Source of the DNA: Caenorhabditis remanei
Taxonomy: Eukaryota > Nematoda > Chromadorea > Rhabditida > Rhabditidae
Direction: 5' to 3'
Length of the DNA: 64,000 bases
Assembly: GCF_010183535.1 (NCBI RefSeq)
Contig: NC_071328.1
Span: 11,408,001 to 11,472,000, forward strand
Within the stretch, counting starts at the first letter, position 1; every line of letters starts with the position of its first letter. The translations under genes were made by a program, and so were the position numbers. Below are positions 23,539-36,169 of this stretch, in pieces. Under the pieces are notes generated by a model. It was not told where the DNA came from. It saw only the letters and a list, made by a program, of their open reading frames with translations, and made no database searches.

Positions 23539-25495
23539 ATGAACGGTGAAACGGCTCCTGAGGGTTACGAGGTGGAAAAATGCGGGGAATGCGAAGCGGT
23601 CGATGAGGGGCAAACGGTTTGAACTTTCGATATTGCAATTCTAATTCAACAAATTCCAGACGTCTCTCGATGTAGACGATCCACTGAACGTCTTCCGAAT
23701 GCCAAAAAAGATGACTTTAGCAGAAAAAGTGAAAAATACCGATGAAGTTATAGCGAAAAATTTACGATTTTGGAGAGAAACTCTTGAAAAACAGAAAATT
23801 ACGAAAGTTCTCGCACCGATGGTTGATCAAAGGTTCGTCACTTTTGTTTTGAGAAAATTCAATTACAATTTTCAGTGAGTTGGCATTTCGATTGTTCACT
23901 CGAAAATACGGAGCCCAGCTGACATTCACACCTATGATTCACGCTCATTTATTTGTGAATGATGGAACTTATCGTAGAAATTCTTTGGCATTGGTCAAAG
24001 CGGATCGGCCTCTTGTTGTGCAGGTATTTCAGTAAATTATATTTATGTAAAATCAGAAGAAGATTACAGTTTTGTGCCAACAAAGTCGAAACATTCCTCG
24101 CTGCTTGCCGACTGGTTGAAGACGTTTGTGATGGAGTTGATTTGAATTTAGGATGTCCTCAAATGGTTGCGAAACGTGGTCGATATGGTTCGTGGCTTCA
24201 AGATGAAGTTGATTTGATTTGTGAAATGGTTTCGGCTGTTAGGGATTACTGTAAACTGCCAGTTTCATGTAAGATACGAGTCAGAGATGATCGGCAGCAG
24301 ACAGTGGAATACGCGAATCGATTGGTTGATGCAGGGGCGACGATGTGAGTTTCGTCACAGAATTATCTTCTTTTCAAATATTCAATCGTATTCAGGTTGA
24401 CAGTCCATGGTCGTACACGAGATATGAAAGGAGCTGAGACGGGTTTAGCAGATTGGAGTCGAATTCGAGATGTGGTTGAAGCAGTCGGATCGAGAGTACC
24501 CGTAATGGCGAATGGAAATATCCAGTTTCCCGGAGACGTCGAGAGGTGCATGGAAGCGACTGGAGCAGTTGCAGTCATGTCAGCCGAAGGTCTTCTTTAC
24601 AATCCATTGATTTTTGATGTAAGCTGATTCTTAATCTTAATTTTTTATATATTCATCAATTCCAGGACTCAAATGCTCATATCGACACGTGGAAGATTGC
24701 TGCGGAATACCTGCAATACGCTAAAAAGTTCCATGCAGGAACCAGTGCGATTCGAGCTCACGTCTTCAGAATTTGTCATCATAGTCTCCTAGAATACGAG
24801 GATCTCCGAATGCGCGTCTCATTAGAACATCGAGTCGAAGATTTTGAAAATATTGTTGAGGAACTTGGAAAACGAGCGACGGCGGATGCAGATGCTGGGA
24901 AGGAACGAGAGGAGGAGGCGAGGAAGTTGTTTGAGTTGATTAGGTAAAAATAACAAAAATGAATTTTTGTTAACGAAGTTTTTGTAGAAATGGAGAGCTG
25001 ATGGACGCTATTGAGGTCTCAAAACAGCCGCATTGGATTTCAAAACCATACTTTAGGCTGAAGGAAGTTGCAAAGGAATCAATTGTCGGGGAAGGAGAGA
25101 AGACGTTTAGAGAGAAACAGAAAGAGAAATTGGCTCAAACTGCAAAAGAAATGGGTGTCTCTATGAAGTAATTATACCCCTGATCGTTTGATTAAATCAA
25201 TATTCTAATTCCAGACAAGCCCGTAAACGAGAACGCCGCCAGCTAGCAGGCGCCCGAATAATTGAAGCCAAAAGAACGAAGTTCCCTCCATGTGCCAGAT
25301 GTAAACAGCCTGCCGGGCAAGGATGCACTATGAGCAAATGCAAAAAGTGTTGTAGATATCAGTGCAAAAACGAGAAACTGGATTGTAAATGTAGGCCCTG
25401 TCATGGTTTCCTGTTCAGTAATTTTAAAATTTTCAGCCCATCGCTATCTCTTCGCTAGTCAACCATCGGAAAATATCCAAGAAATTTCTACTTGA
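23539..25495 (+). CDS. tRNA-dihydrouridine synthase (DUS1L-like)
   Basis: FMN enzyme that reduces uridines in the tRNA D-loop. The start [20 protein letters not shown] leads, after a 54-bp intron, to [20 protein letters not shown] with the family's FMN-site AxMVxxS. The catalytic cysteine lies in [20 protein letters not shown]. Later motifs include [30 protein letters not shown] and [12 protein letters not shown], all standard for the TIM barrel. The C-terminal helical domain ([17 protein letters not shown]) is followed by a cysteine cluster, [20 protein letters not shown] and [12 protein letters not shown]. This resembles the zinc-binding tail of animal DUS1-like proteins. Convergent with the dehydrogenase gene 165 bp downstream. 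All catalytic residues appear intact. Confidence 0.92.
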
Positions 25496-25660
25496 GTCAT
25501 GCTGTGGAGGTCGTGAAGCTAACTGGAAATTTTTGAATATCTGTTATATGTTGTTTTCTGTTGATTTTACTAATTTTGTTTGAATACATCTTGAACTTTA
25601 TTTATTTTAAAAAGAACACCACATAATTCCAAAAAATAATGTATATTCCTGAGATTCTAG

Positions 25661-28241
25661 TTATTGAGCCTTTTCGTCGACAAGTCTCATTATGACACCG
25701 AGACGATCGGCGAGATTCTTCTGAAACAAAATTCATTTTTTGATGTTTTTAAAATTTTTGAAAAACAAACCAAATGATCCAATTGTTTCTTTTTGTACAC
25801 AATTCCTCCCAAATCATCGCACATATTCATATGAGCTCTTTCTGGATCACCAGGTACTTGTGGTGGACGAGCAGGATTGGTTGGGGTCAGATTACGGGTT
25901 TCATCACAGAATTCTTGGAGACGAATTGGAAATCCGGGAGCGAAGCATTCAGGATCGATGGCGACGAAACATTGACCCTGAGAATAAGAATATTTGTATT
26001 TTTGAGATTTTTTGATGTTTTCCATGCAGTGAGTGAAGGATTTTTTTTGTTTTTTTATTATTGGTTGGGAAATGGAAATTAAGGTTCAGAGACTTTTATT
26101 TAGAAATATTACGGTAACTAGAGCCATGCTGTAGATCTATTTACAGTAAGAAATGTCATAACATGATGTACGGATTCTAAAGATTGGATTCTTATGATGG
26201 CCTATTGGAACTATGGTCATACTGTAAGTTGTGGTTACTGTAGATAGTTGAGTACTATAAGAAAGAAAACATTTGGAAAATTAGTCTCACTTATCCAGAT
26301 AAGCTACTTTTATTTCAGTTTCATAGTTGTACGGAATGACATTTTTCGATTTCCGGAATCCGGAACCGGAATCAGGAATGGGATTTTTAATTTTCCGGAA
26401 TGAAGAAAAACCTGAAATTCCAGAACTCCGGAATCCGAAATTTCGAATGAATTGCTAAATTTGCAAGACCAAGTCATTTTACCGAGTGTGTTTTTTTTTT
26501 GAATGATAAATATCTAAAGTTTAAAACTAGTTTTAAGGATCAAAACCGAAAAAGAAGTACTGTAGTCGTCTTTTAAACTAAATTAAAACAATTTTACTTC
26601 CGTATTCCTGAAATAGGAAACTCAAAAAAACAGGAACCGGAATGAAATTTTTCATTTTCCGGAATCCGGAATCTGGAACCGGAATAAAATTTTGAAAATG
26701 AAAAAGAACCAGGATTTCCGGAATCCGAATTTTGGACAACTATGTTCCAGAAAGATAAAGTCTGAGAAGTTGTAAAAAAAAACAAAAATTTCCCATAAAA
26801 TCTTATGTATTCTTTGATTTTTGTTTCATACCAACACCGAGATTTCACCACAGTGCCAATCTGAACGTTCCACTGAAAACAATCAATGAGTATTAGCGAG
26901 TGCCATCATGTGTGATGCATGCAACAATACAAAATTGAAGACAATCTCACAACACATACCAGTTCAATGGCACTCACCAAATTGGCGCCTTTCTCCCTTT
27001 TCACCGATTTTTGTGAATTGTTAGAACTCACCAAATCGGCAGTTTTACTCGTTGTTTGCCACTGACGAATGTTCTTTCCGAACGCCGAACCGCCCATGAT
27101 TCCGCAAAGAACTTCAACCATCATACACAATCCGGTACCTAGAAATGGAGAGAGAGGTTCTGGGTTACTGTAGTAGAGGTACTGTACCTTTATATCCTCC
27201 AGTAATCTCAGATCCTCCGAGTGGTTGGAGACCTCCTCCATCGAGAACTTCTTTTGGTTGATGCGTTTCATCTCCATTCTTATCAGCTCCCCAGCTTCCG
27301 GGAATCCAAGTTTCTCCCTTTCGATCGGCAACTTCGATCTGGAAACAGAAAGTTGTTGAACTTGTTAATGTGTTCAGAGGATTACCTTTCCATAAGCGAC
27401 AGTGGTCGAAGCCATGTCCAAGAAGAACGAATCCCCATCCATTCCAGGAGCAGCCATGCAGATGGGGTTGGATCCGAGAGACTTCTCACGAGATCCAGTT
27501 GGGAAGACACATGGAGAAGTGTTCGTGAATGCCATTCCCTGAATAACTTGATTTTTGTGAATCCTTTAACTACAGTACCCCTACAGTGACCCTCCAACAT
27601 ACCACAAGTCCTTGACGACAGGCATATTCGGCATACCATCCAGCAATTCCGAAGTGATTTGAATTCCGACAAACAACCCATCCTATTCCGAATTCTTTAG
27701 CCTTCTCCACTGCCAATTGCATGCAAAAGTTACCGACGACTGGACCCAATAGGTTGTTTCCATCGACCCATGCGGTGCTTCCCTTTGTTTTTATAATTTG
27801 TGGAGTACCAGTGACGGCAGTTGACTTCATCATCAGATCATGAACATAGATGTGCAAACGATTGATTCCATGGGAGTAGTGACCTCTGTAGTCAGAGCAC
27901 AGGAGGGTTTCAGCTAGTTGTTGTGCATGATCTCCGATGCATCCTGCTTTTGAGAGACATTCGAGAACGAAACTGTCGAGCTGGAAAATAAATGAATTTA
28001 CGAATAAAAACGAATCTAGATGAATATCGATTTGATATAATAGTTTTAGAAATGAAACTACGGAAATTGAAAAAAACATCCGGACATCTGGACATACAGA
28101 AAGGTATATCTTAAGAAACCAAAATATGATCCGGGCATCCAAACACACAGACGCACAGACATTTGTACAGTAACCCACCTTCTCTTTACTAATCACAATT
28201 TCATCTGTTTCGTTGAACTCTCTCTTGTCTTTTATAGTCAT
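25661..28241 (-). CDS. Malate/L-lactate dehydrogenase (Ldh_2 family)
   Basis: NAD(P)-dependent oxidoreductase of the malate/ureidoglycolate dehydrogenase fold, unrelated to classic LDH. The product starts MTIKDKREFNETDEIVISKE. Family motifs follow: LLCSDYRGHYSHGINRLHIY with the catalytic His, the substrate region VVCRNSNHFGIAGWYAEYAC, MAFTNTSPCVFPTG, SLGSNPICMAAPGMDGDSFF, and GLCMMVEVLCGIMGGSAFG. The last part is GQCFVAIDPECFAPGFPIRL, ending LVDEKAQ. The intron before GQCFVAID is nearly 1 kb and holds an inverted-repeat element. Two in-frame donors at its start (after TADL and after GANL, 54 bp apart) could add or omit 18 residues. The family has a cytosolic metabolic role; the exact substrate cannot be told from sequence. 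Confidence 0.88.
26322..26744. repeat. Inverted-repeat element rich in CCGGAATCCGG, intronic
   Basis: CATAGTTGT at the left end and ACAACTATG at the right end are inverted repeats. Both arms carry several copies of CCGGAATCCGGAA-type sequence. The centre is AT-rich and contains a T-run. I find no clear target duplication. The element lies in the large intron of the dehydrogenase gene. Confidence 0.6.
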
Positions 28242-29758
28242 TTTCGTTGGTCAGAAGTTGCCTGTCTCTTCACTAAAAGAATAGAAATGAATGTAACAGA
28301 ATGAATATGATCACAAACTTCGAAATCTTTATCAATCGAAGGAAAAGAGGTTGGACAATTATAGAATAGACAGGCGGAAGAAATGAAAGAGATGATGAAA
28401 TGAGATCAGACGGGCCACAAATTTTAAAGGACACAGAATACAAATTGGAAGATGGTGAGATGATTTGAAAGATGATGAAGATGATAATGGAAATAGATGA
28501 TAAATGATAGATCTTTGAATTCCCATCCGTTTTGAAGGTTTGCAAGGACAGAAATACATGATTGATGGTCTGGGTAATTGAGTTCAAAAAACCATTTATA
28601 GCCTATCAACTATGAAAGAGGTAAAGCAAATCAAAAAGTTTGCAAAAGTGAAGTGAAAAAAGAAAACTAATAAAAATTGCAAGGTATATTCGAACCCCGG
28701 TACTCTACCTCCTTATTGCAAAAGCTAACCAACTGCGCCACACGGTCCTCACTCAGTCTAATCTACAGAGCAGTGTTGAAGATAGTGGAAACCTTTAAAA
28801 CCGGATCATGTTCTGAAGTAGTGGTGTCATCTGACCGCGTTGCACAGGGACCGGAAGTCATACGATGAACTCAGATATTTCAGAGAGGATTCGTCGAAAG
28901 AAATGAGACAAAGAATACAAAAAGTGGAATGAATATGGGGTGACAAAGAACGTATCGAACTACGATAGCACAGGTAATCGAGTACGTCACCGTCACAGAA
29001 TACAGAAGAAGACACAGAAAAAGAATAAGAAGACGTTGCGAAAAAAAGAATGTGAAAGATAAGATATCAGTGATAAGAAACGAATGAATTGGGAACAATC
29101 AATCAGAACCCAACCTTCTTTATTCGATTGCCTTTCAAGTGCAGAATCTGAAATGTCCTTCTTTCATCTGAACAAAGTTGCATCATCTGAAGTCACTCAT
29201 GACCTGAAATCATCTGAAAAGAAAACATGTTTTCCTGTTGTAGTCTCACGATGACATCGTGAACTTTGTGGAGCCATCAATACAGTTTCATATTAATTCT
29301 GTTATTTTATTGATTTCAAAATGACAAAGTGAAATGTTTCAAATGAGAAAAACGAACAAAAGGCTGGAGGTGTTTGAAAGCATGGGGCGAAACCACGAAT
29401 TGGGTAAGAGAAGTATATAAAATTTGGGTAGTAGAATGCATAATAACCTGTAGATAATAAAGTGACCAATAAGTTAGATATAGTACAAGAAAAGTTAGAG
29501 AAATGAAGCACCGTCGTGGGGAATGAGAGGGGAATTTGAAAATTGATGAATACAAAAGTGATGGAGACAATTTGAAAGAAGTAGAAGGGGAAAAAGGCAA
29601 GATGAAACAACGTAAAACCAATTTGGATAAGATGTTAGTCAACAGGGGGAACAAATTGAAAAATAAAACTAAAGCCCGGGGAAGGAAACCGTAAATTTAA
29701 TACACTTGAGAAGATTTGAATATGAAAAATGGAAATATTAACATGGGGGAAAACTAAT
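28242..29758. other. Gap between the dehydrogenase gene and the ADAM10 3' end
   Basis: About 1.5 kb of purine-rich noncoding DNA holding the dehydrogenase promoter and probably a long ADAM10 3' UTR. A tRNA-like remnant sits at 28677-28750. No protein gene is supported. Confidence 0.5.
28677..28750 (-). pseudogene. tRNA-like remnant
   Basis: Read on the - strand, TGGCGCAGTTGG is a near-perfect A box, and GGTTCGAATAT about 40 bp later is a partial B box. The T stem is mismatched and the acceptor ends do not pair well, so it is probably a decayed tRNA or tRNA-derived copy. Confidence 0.35.
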
Positions 29759-32700
29759 TTACTTTCCTTTCTTTTTTCCGCCGTTTCCTGACGAAGGTGC
29801 CGCATCAGAAGCCGCTTGTCTCTTGTTCTTTCGATGTCCTCTTCTCGGTCCACCCATTGCTGATCCCGGATCGGCTGCCGTGTATGGTGGAGGTGGTTCC
29901 AAGACGATCACAGCAGGAGACGATGAAGATGCTCCTGGTGGCATCGCAGCAATGAGAGGAATTGGTGGACCAGCAACACCTGGTGGCGGAGGAACGGCAA
30001 CTGGAACTTGAGGAGCGACAAGTGGAGGAGCTGAAGGACGGGCTGATGGTGTTGTTCTGGAAGTTGGTGCACCGGCAGAACGGGATTGTCCCGCTGGGGC
30101 AGTAGGAGCGCTTCCAGCCGCCGCACGGTGACGTTGACGATGTTGTCGCTGGAAAACATTCATAAAATAGGCAAACTAGGAGGTGATACTTACAATGAGA
30201 GTTCCAGGCCGAGTCAGCGTTTGATAAATATTCAGAGCTGGCGGCTTGTTTGGATTCGTGCTCGGTGTGTGCACAGCGCAACATTTCACGAACAAAGCCA
30301 TCATCACAAGGAAGATGAGGCCACCGACACCGACTGCCCACCAGTTATCCTGTGCCCATTGAGTTAATGTTTCAATAGTTCTCTTATCGAATAACAAGTT
30401 TTTGAGTCGAGCCAACGGTCCATTGGCATCGACACTTCGGCACTTTCTGAATATATCACAATATCCTTTGTAATTGTTACATGGTGATCCAGGATGCAAG
30501 ATGAGTCCCGGCTTTCCTTTTCGCATATTTTGAAGGAAATTGGTACGGTTAGATGCGAACTCAGGAAGATTTACAGATGATGTACATTCTGAAACAGAAA
30601 AGAGTTAAATAAGAACAAGATGATTAGAAACTCACTTCCATCCTTAATACAAGCCAAGAAACAAAGCTCATCTGGTTTTCCTTCAGTAAGGAAACAGTCT
30701 TCTAATCCAAACATTGCACAAACTGATCCGTTACATTGTCCAGCAGAACAAACTTTCGTACTGTCTTGACAAGGGATTCCATCGTGTTTCGGTGGGGAAA
30801 CTGGGCATTGAGCACTTCGTCCATCACAGGTTTGAAGATTCGAGCATTCGGATTCTTGTCGACAAATCTTTTCCTCGTGTTTTCCATGCAGCGAACAGTT
30901 ATCCGGGTTACAACAATATCCTTGAGACGGCGAGCATTGCGCTCCCGGTTTTCTCTTGCATGGACCTGGTCCTGAAAGTCCTCGTGCTTCGTGAGGAACA
31001 CAACATTTATCACCCATTTGATCGCAATCAGCTTGAGAGAAACCACAATCACACTCCTCTCCCGGTTCGAATATCTGATTTCCACAGAATGCAGAAGTTC
31101 TCTCTTGGAAGCAATTTCTTTTTCCAATTCCCACAGGATTGGCGTTGCGAGTTGGATCGACAGGCATTGACTTGAGAACAACAGCGAGGACAGCGGATAT
31201 GTTCTTGACGGAGCAAGGAGAAAATTTCCCATTGTTCGGTTTATCTCCAGATGTTGCAGAAGCGAACATAATGAAGTTACCATCGGGAAGACCTGGTTGA
31301 CATTCTGCTGGAAAATCGTGAGGAGATCCAAAATTATGTCCGATCTCGTGAGCAAGTGTCAATTGTGAGACTCTCGCTGGAACTCGATTTCCGTAGTTGA
31401 CAAGTGTCACGATTCCAGTGTTGAGTGATCGATAGACCCACCCACGACTTCCTTCATTGTAACGCTGATGAACTTGACAAATTCCGCCGGCAGTGTCTGG
31501 AAATATTTTTTTCTTTGATGCCTAAAAAGTAATAAATTCTTACTGAATTGGGGACTGGCGACCCAAGCCAAACCGAGAGTTCCACCAACGAAATCACGGA
31601 AAGTGAGAGCATATGCGAGGCAGAAAGCAGAATGATTCCTTTGCGAGTTGAGATTCAAGAAGTTGGAAACATCAACATTCTATAAATCATACAATTTGAA
31701 ATAATCAAATAATTTAGTTATACCTCTTCACAAAACGGGTTATCTGAATCGGTTTTGGCTCTTCCACGATCACAACTGTCGGGAGTGTAGATCTGTATAT
31801 TTACTCGATGAAAAAAGTTATTTCAATTCAAAATTGCTTACCGAAGTTCTTTGAATTACGAAATGAAGTCCTTTGATTCCATTAAAATTCGTTCCTTCGT
31901 AAATCTCGTTAACAGCTTTAATATGATTATAGAACAAGCTGACAATCTCCTCTCTTGTTCGAATCGGATCATTATTTCCTTCTTTCATTCGAATATGCTC
32001 ATAGAGTTTATGATCTGCTTGCATGTACAGAGAGCAAGTTCGAACTGAGAAAAGACCTTCAGAATCACGAGTCGCTCGTTTCGATCGTCCAGACATCGTC
32101 ATATAGTTGGTAAAGAAGTCGGAATTCTCGCCAGAATTCTGAATATTTGACATTTCGCGACGAACTCGGGAGGAAAGACCACATCCTTGCATTTGTTCGG
32201 CAAGATTCTCAGCATCTCTGGAAAATGCGTATTTTAACGATGAGTTTGCAAAATAAACTGGGAAATTTATGAAAGTAAATGAATAAATATATTTCTGTTT
32301 GGAAGTTTGTTGAAATTGACGAATAATAGAAAAACTTTTTACAATTATGTGAAAGACGAATGTTTTCTTATAAACAGTTACTTTCCCGATTTCATATTTT
32401 CAAAATTATCGAAGAAAGAAAGAATATACAATGGGTAAATTTCAAGATAAAACCTTTTCACTCTCCACTTTCTGTGATTAATTTCATCGTCTCGATAGAT
32501 AATTGAGTGATATTGTGTGGGCCGATCGTCTCGTTCAAAATATTTTGCAGATTTGTCAATCGAGAAACGCCTTCCTTCTCCAGTCTGATATGTTTTAATG
32601 AGTAATCGAAAAATCAACAAAAGTTACCTGTATATGTCCTTCAAAGACGCCATCAAACACACTACCATGTACATGAGAATTCGGATCATCTCTCAAATAT

Positions 32701-33129
32701 CCTTCATACAAGAAATGACTAGGTTTGATATCGGCGAAACCTCCATCCACGTCAGCAACATGGTCTTCGTGGAATAAGGAATCGTCGATGGGATGCAATT
32801 GAACATGAAAAGTACTGAAATATTTTTAAATTAATAATCATCACAAAAGAAAACTACTTTACCGATTATAAGCATTGAAACGGAATCCAATAGGTTCTTG
32901 GTAGTGTGAAGAGGCAGTATCAATAGATCGTTTTCGCCGAGAAACCTGTAATTTATTTTTGAGAATTTCGGAATATTGTTCAAAAATGAGTTCTTACCTG
33001 ATTTGCAACATGTGTTGCCCGATAATTCAACGTCTCAAAGTTATCTATGAAATTGTTCAGTCCGTAGACATCTTCGTATAAAAGGCAAAAAATTAATGTG
33101 ACGACGAAGTGCAGCCGAAGCTTGCGCAT
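29759..33129 (-). CDS. sup-17: ADAM10-family metalloprotease (Kuzbanian/SUP-17)
   Basis: Membrane protease that sheds ectodomains, including Notch receptors (LIN-12/GLP-1 in worms). The signal peptide is MRKLRLHFVVTLIFCLLYED. A prodomain follows, with a furin-type site SGRSKR before ATRDSEGLFSVRTCSLYMQA. The catalytic domain carries the zinc site HEIGHNFGSPHD and the Met-turn region IMFASATSGDKPN. The Cys-rich disintegrin part reads CGNQIFEPGEECDCGFSQAD, then CCNPDNCSL. The membrane helix is AVGVGGLIFLVMMALFV. The cytoplasmic tail is Pro-rich with an EPPPPY motif that could bind WW or SH3 domains, and ends KKGK. About ten exons. All catalytic residues are present. Confidence 0.95.
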
Positions 33130-36052
33130 TATCTGACTAATCTGAAAATATAATATTTATATTTTATCTGTTTGAGAAAAGCTGTACCTAAATGAGAACC
33201 CTGTTGAAATATCCTATAAATGTTGTTGTTTTAGTCGAGTCGGTTCCCGTATTTTTCCCGTCGTTTTCTGTAACATTAAAGTAGATTTTTGAGTGAAATA
33301 CAGTGATTAAAGATTGTTTCGAAGGCGAAATCAGTAATTTATGAGGAAATTTTTTTGTGCAACAGAATTTGTGAGGTTATCATGGAAATTTAATGTAAAC
33401 TACCTAACAAATTATTAGATATCTCGTAAGCGATAGATCATGTCGAAAGCAGGATTAATTACTCATTCATTTCGCAATGTCACCAGTTTCCTGGCTTTTA
33501 GGAGCGAGATAAATCGGAACAAGCTTCATTTATGACTTCAAGTTTCAAATGAGAAATCGATAAAATGCCTTTAGGAGGTACAGGTTAAGCGGCGACGTCT
33601 TCTCGCTAACCAGAGCGGGGCCGTCATCGTCGTCTGTGTGACCACCATAATGGCCGACACTCGGAGGGAAAAACGCGACGAGATATTGTAAGGGAACATG
33701 AGGCGTTTAGAGAAAAAGACATAGACAGATGGACGAATGGACGGTGAGAGAGTAGGTAAATTGAAGAAACAGAAAGAGAAAATGAAAAGATGATTCCCGG
33801 GAGGTCCATACCTCGAGGGACGTTCAATAGGCGCGCCGACTTTTTTTTTGTTTTGGAAGCTTTTTCTGCGGTGAAATGTTGTAAAACGTGCCAACGAACA
33901 AGCAATGAGCAACATATGTCTGCACAGTTGAAGAGGGCTACCGTACTATAAGTGGCGTTCTTCAGGAAACGAAGAAGAAGAAAAGAAGACTCTTGGTGAA
34001 ATCAGAAACAGCTGGAAGAAATAAATGAGCACGACCCGATACTATTTCTAAAATAACAAAAAGAACTTATTTGGACAGCTGTGAATTTCGAAACTTGGTA
34101 CCAGTGTCAGTTTTTAGGTTGACAGGTGTCATTATTTCTCCTCTTTTTTCTCTCCAAATCGAGGTCTTTCTTTGTCAAATGAGACACAAGGCCAAGCGGG
34201 AAGGGGAGAAGGCGATGTGAAAATTGAACAGAAGTTTCGAAATTTTTGAAGAATTTCTTTCCAAGAAGTCGGCAGCTTTGCAAGAGTTGCACTTTTTGGA
34301 AAAGAATTCAAATAAGCATTTCTAATTCAACTACTCAATTTCTAAACGAATGTAGATTCTTTTTCAAAAGTTTTATGTGAATAAAAATCGGCTTGAAAGA
34401 AGAAAAGAGCAAAGATGAGACGAAGAAGAGCTGTCGCCCTCTCAATCTTTTTTACTGTTTGCTTTCTATTTTCTCTTTCTCTTCCGTTCACTTTCTCTCT
34501 TTCTTGACCAAGCTGACACAGCTAACCAGTCTCTTTATACTGCTCTGAGAAAATGGAAACGGTATTTAGAGAAGCAGAGAAATGGTCAGTTTCTCGCACT
34601 TTACATTTTTCCAGTTAGTGATGAGAGATTGTAGAGAAAATTACAAGTGCAAACTGAATGATTCATTCCACATCAAACATTCTCGTCTCGTTTCTTGTTG
34701 GGTTTAAAAGGGAAGAACAAGAAAACAGCGTAAGAGAGAAAGAATTAGTTTCCGGGCACGGGATAAAGTACACAGATTTTCAAAAAGTGCAAGGAGAGCA
34801 ATACTGGAGAACAAGAATCTTGATCTCTTCGAAGTTTTTAGACTTCTTCTTAACAAGCGGGACTCGAATTCTGAATTATCCGCTTCCATGCTTCGAAGAG
34901 ACGAAATCAATGAATGTGGGGTATAATGATGAGAAGAACGGAAGGGTTAGCAGTAGTAGAAACAACTCAATTGTCAGAATTCTTCCTTTCTCTTTCCCTT
35001 TCCCCTTCTCCTATTCTTTTCGTTCGAGTGGCAACGTACCTCTTCAGAGTGAAAGAGAAAGAGGCTGTTAATTTATTCGCCCGGGCTTGTTGTCTAGAAC
35101 TCTTCTCTTTCATGTTATATTTACGTGTTCGTGATTCAGATTCACTTGAATGGACGCGGAAGAGGCGATTTTTAGGAACAAAGATCAACAACTTTCGAAA
35201 TTTAGATGAGTGATTACGGCTTTATGAAAAATGCGTTCCTACTGACCGAATGGATTTGAAAACTTGAAACAGCAGTCTGATCGGTTCAAACTCACGGAAA
35301 AAGTCTAGCCTTGTACTTTTGGAGCTTTTTCTGCAAAGTAATAGAACTTTCTGAAAATTCGAATGATCAAAATGAGTCAAAAAGTTGCAACGATCAATTG
35401 TGGAAGACATCTAAAACCACCGAGAAGTTCGAACTGGAGTACCAATTTCAACACAATTTATTGAAAATTCGTCATGGTCCCTCTCAAAAAAAGACATACG
35501 AAAGATAGAAATTTCATCGCATTCTTTACAACCAGACTAACAATTTCATTTTTCGTCCAAAAACTTTCACTCATTCACTCACGCACATTTTTCTGTCCGG
35601 TTTTCTCCTCATTTTTGTTTTGCAAATCGAATTTACGGTCGTTCGGTATAGATAGAAAAATACCTGACAGCTTTTATTGCTTTTTTAAAATTATATTTTT
35701 TACTGAAAATACTGAAAATATAATTTCTGTAACGAGAAAATATTTTTAAGAAACTGAAAAACAGAAAAGAAAAATAAAAATCGGATGACATCGTGTTCAC
35801 GACAAAAGCGACACAATTTACGACAAAATGCAGATATATGATCTGTTTTTCCATGTACAGTAACCCGATTCTTTGTGACTTTCGGAAATAGAATAGGATG
35901 TCTGTTCCAGTTGCAACTGCAGTTGTAGTAATAGGTTCTTTTTTGTTAAACGTAGTCCAAAAACTCAATATTTCGTACTCTGCACCAGAACAATTGCTCA
36001 CTTCTCTTCTTTTCTCTTCAATCACCGTCTGACGCAAAAATCTCAAGGTGAA

Positions 36053-36169
36053 AGGTCAGACGTCCTCGAGCAACTGTCATATGGTTTTGAAAGACTTATT
36101 TCAGTTTCCAAACGATTTTGTCATTCACTCATCAAGGTCATCAGTTAAGTGCAGCTGACCAAAAGGTCA
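36053..36169. promoter_or_regulatory. Cluster of three nuclear-receptor half-sites
   Basis: AGGTCA occurs at 36053-36058, 36135-36140 and 36164-36169, within 117 bp, each preceded by an A-rich flank (AAAGGTCA or CAAGGTCA). A further TGACC lies at 36156. The hexamer is the classic nuclear receptor half-site; function here is inferred. Confidence 0.25.

Noticed and set aside
26834..26874. Possible 41-bp cassette exon in the dehydrogenase intron
   Set aside because: It has acceptor and donor signals, but 41 bp would shift the frame before the conserved GQCFVAID block.
33571..33915. 114-codon frame upstream of sup-17
   Set aside because: Low-complexity Arg/Phe/Ser composition, no family match, and overlapping open frame in another phase.
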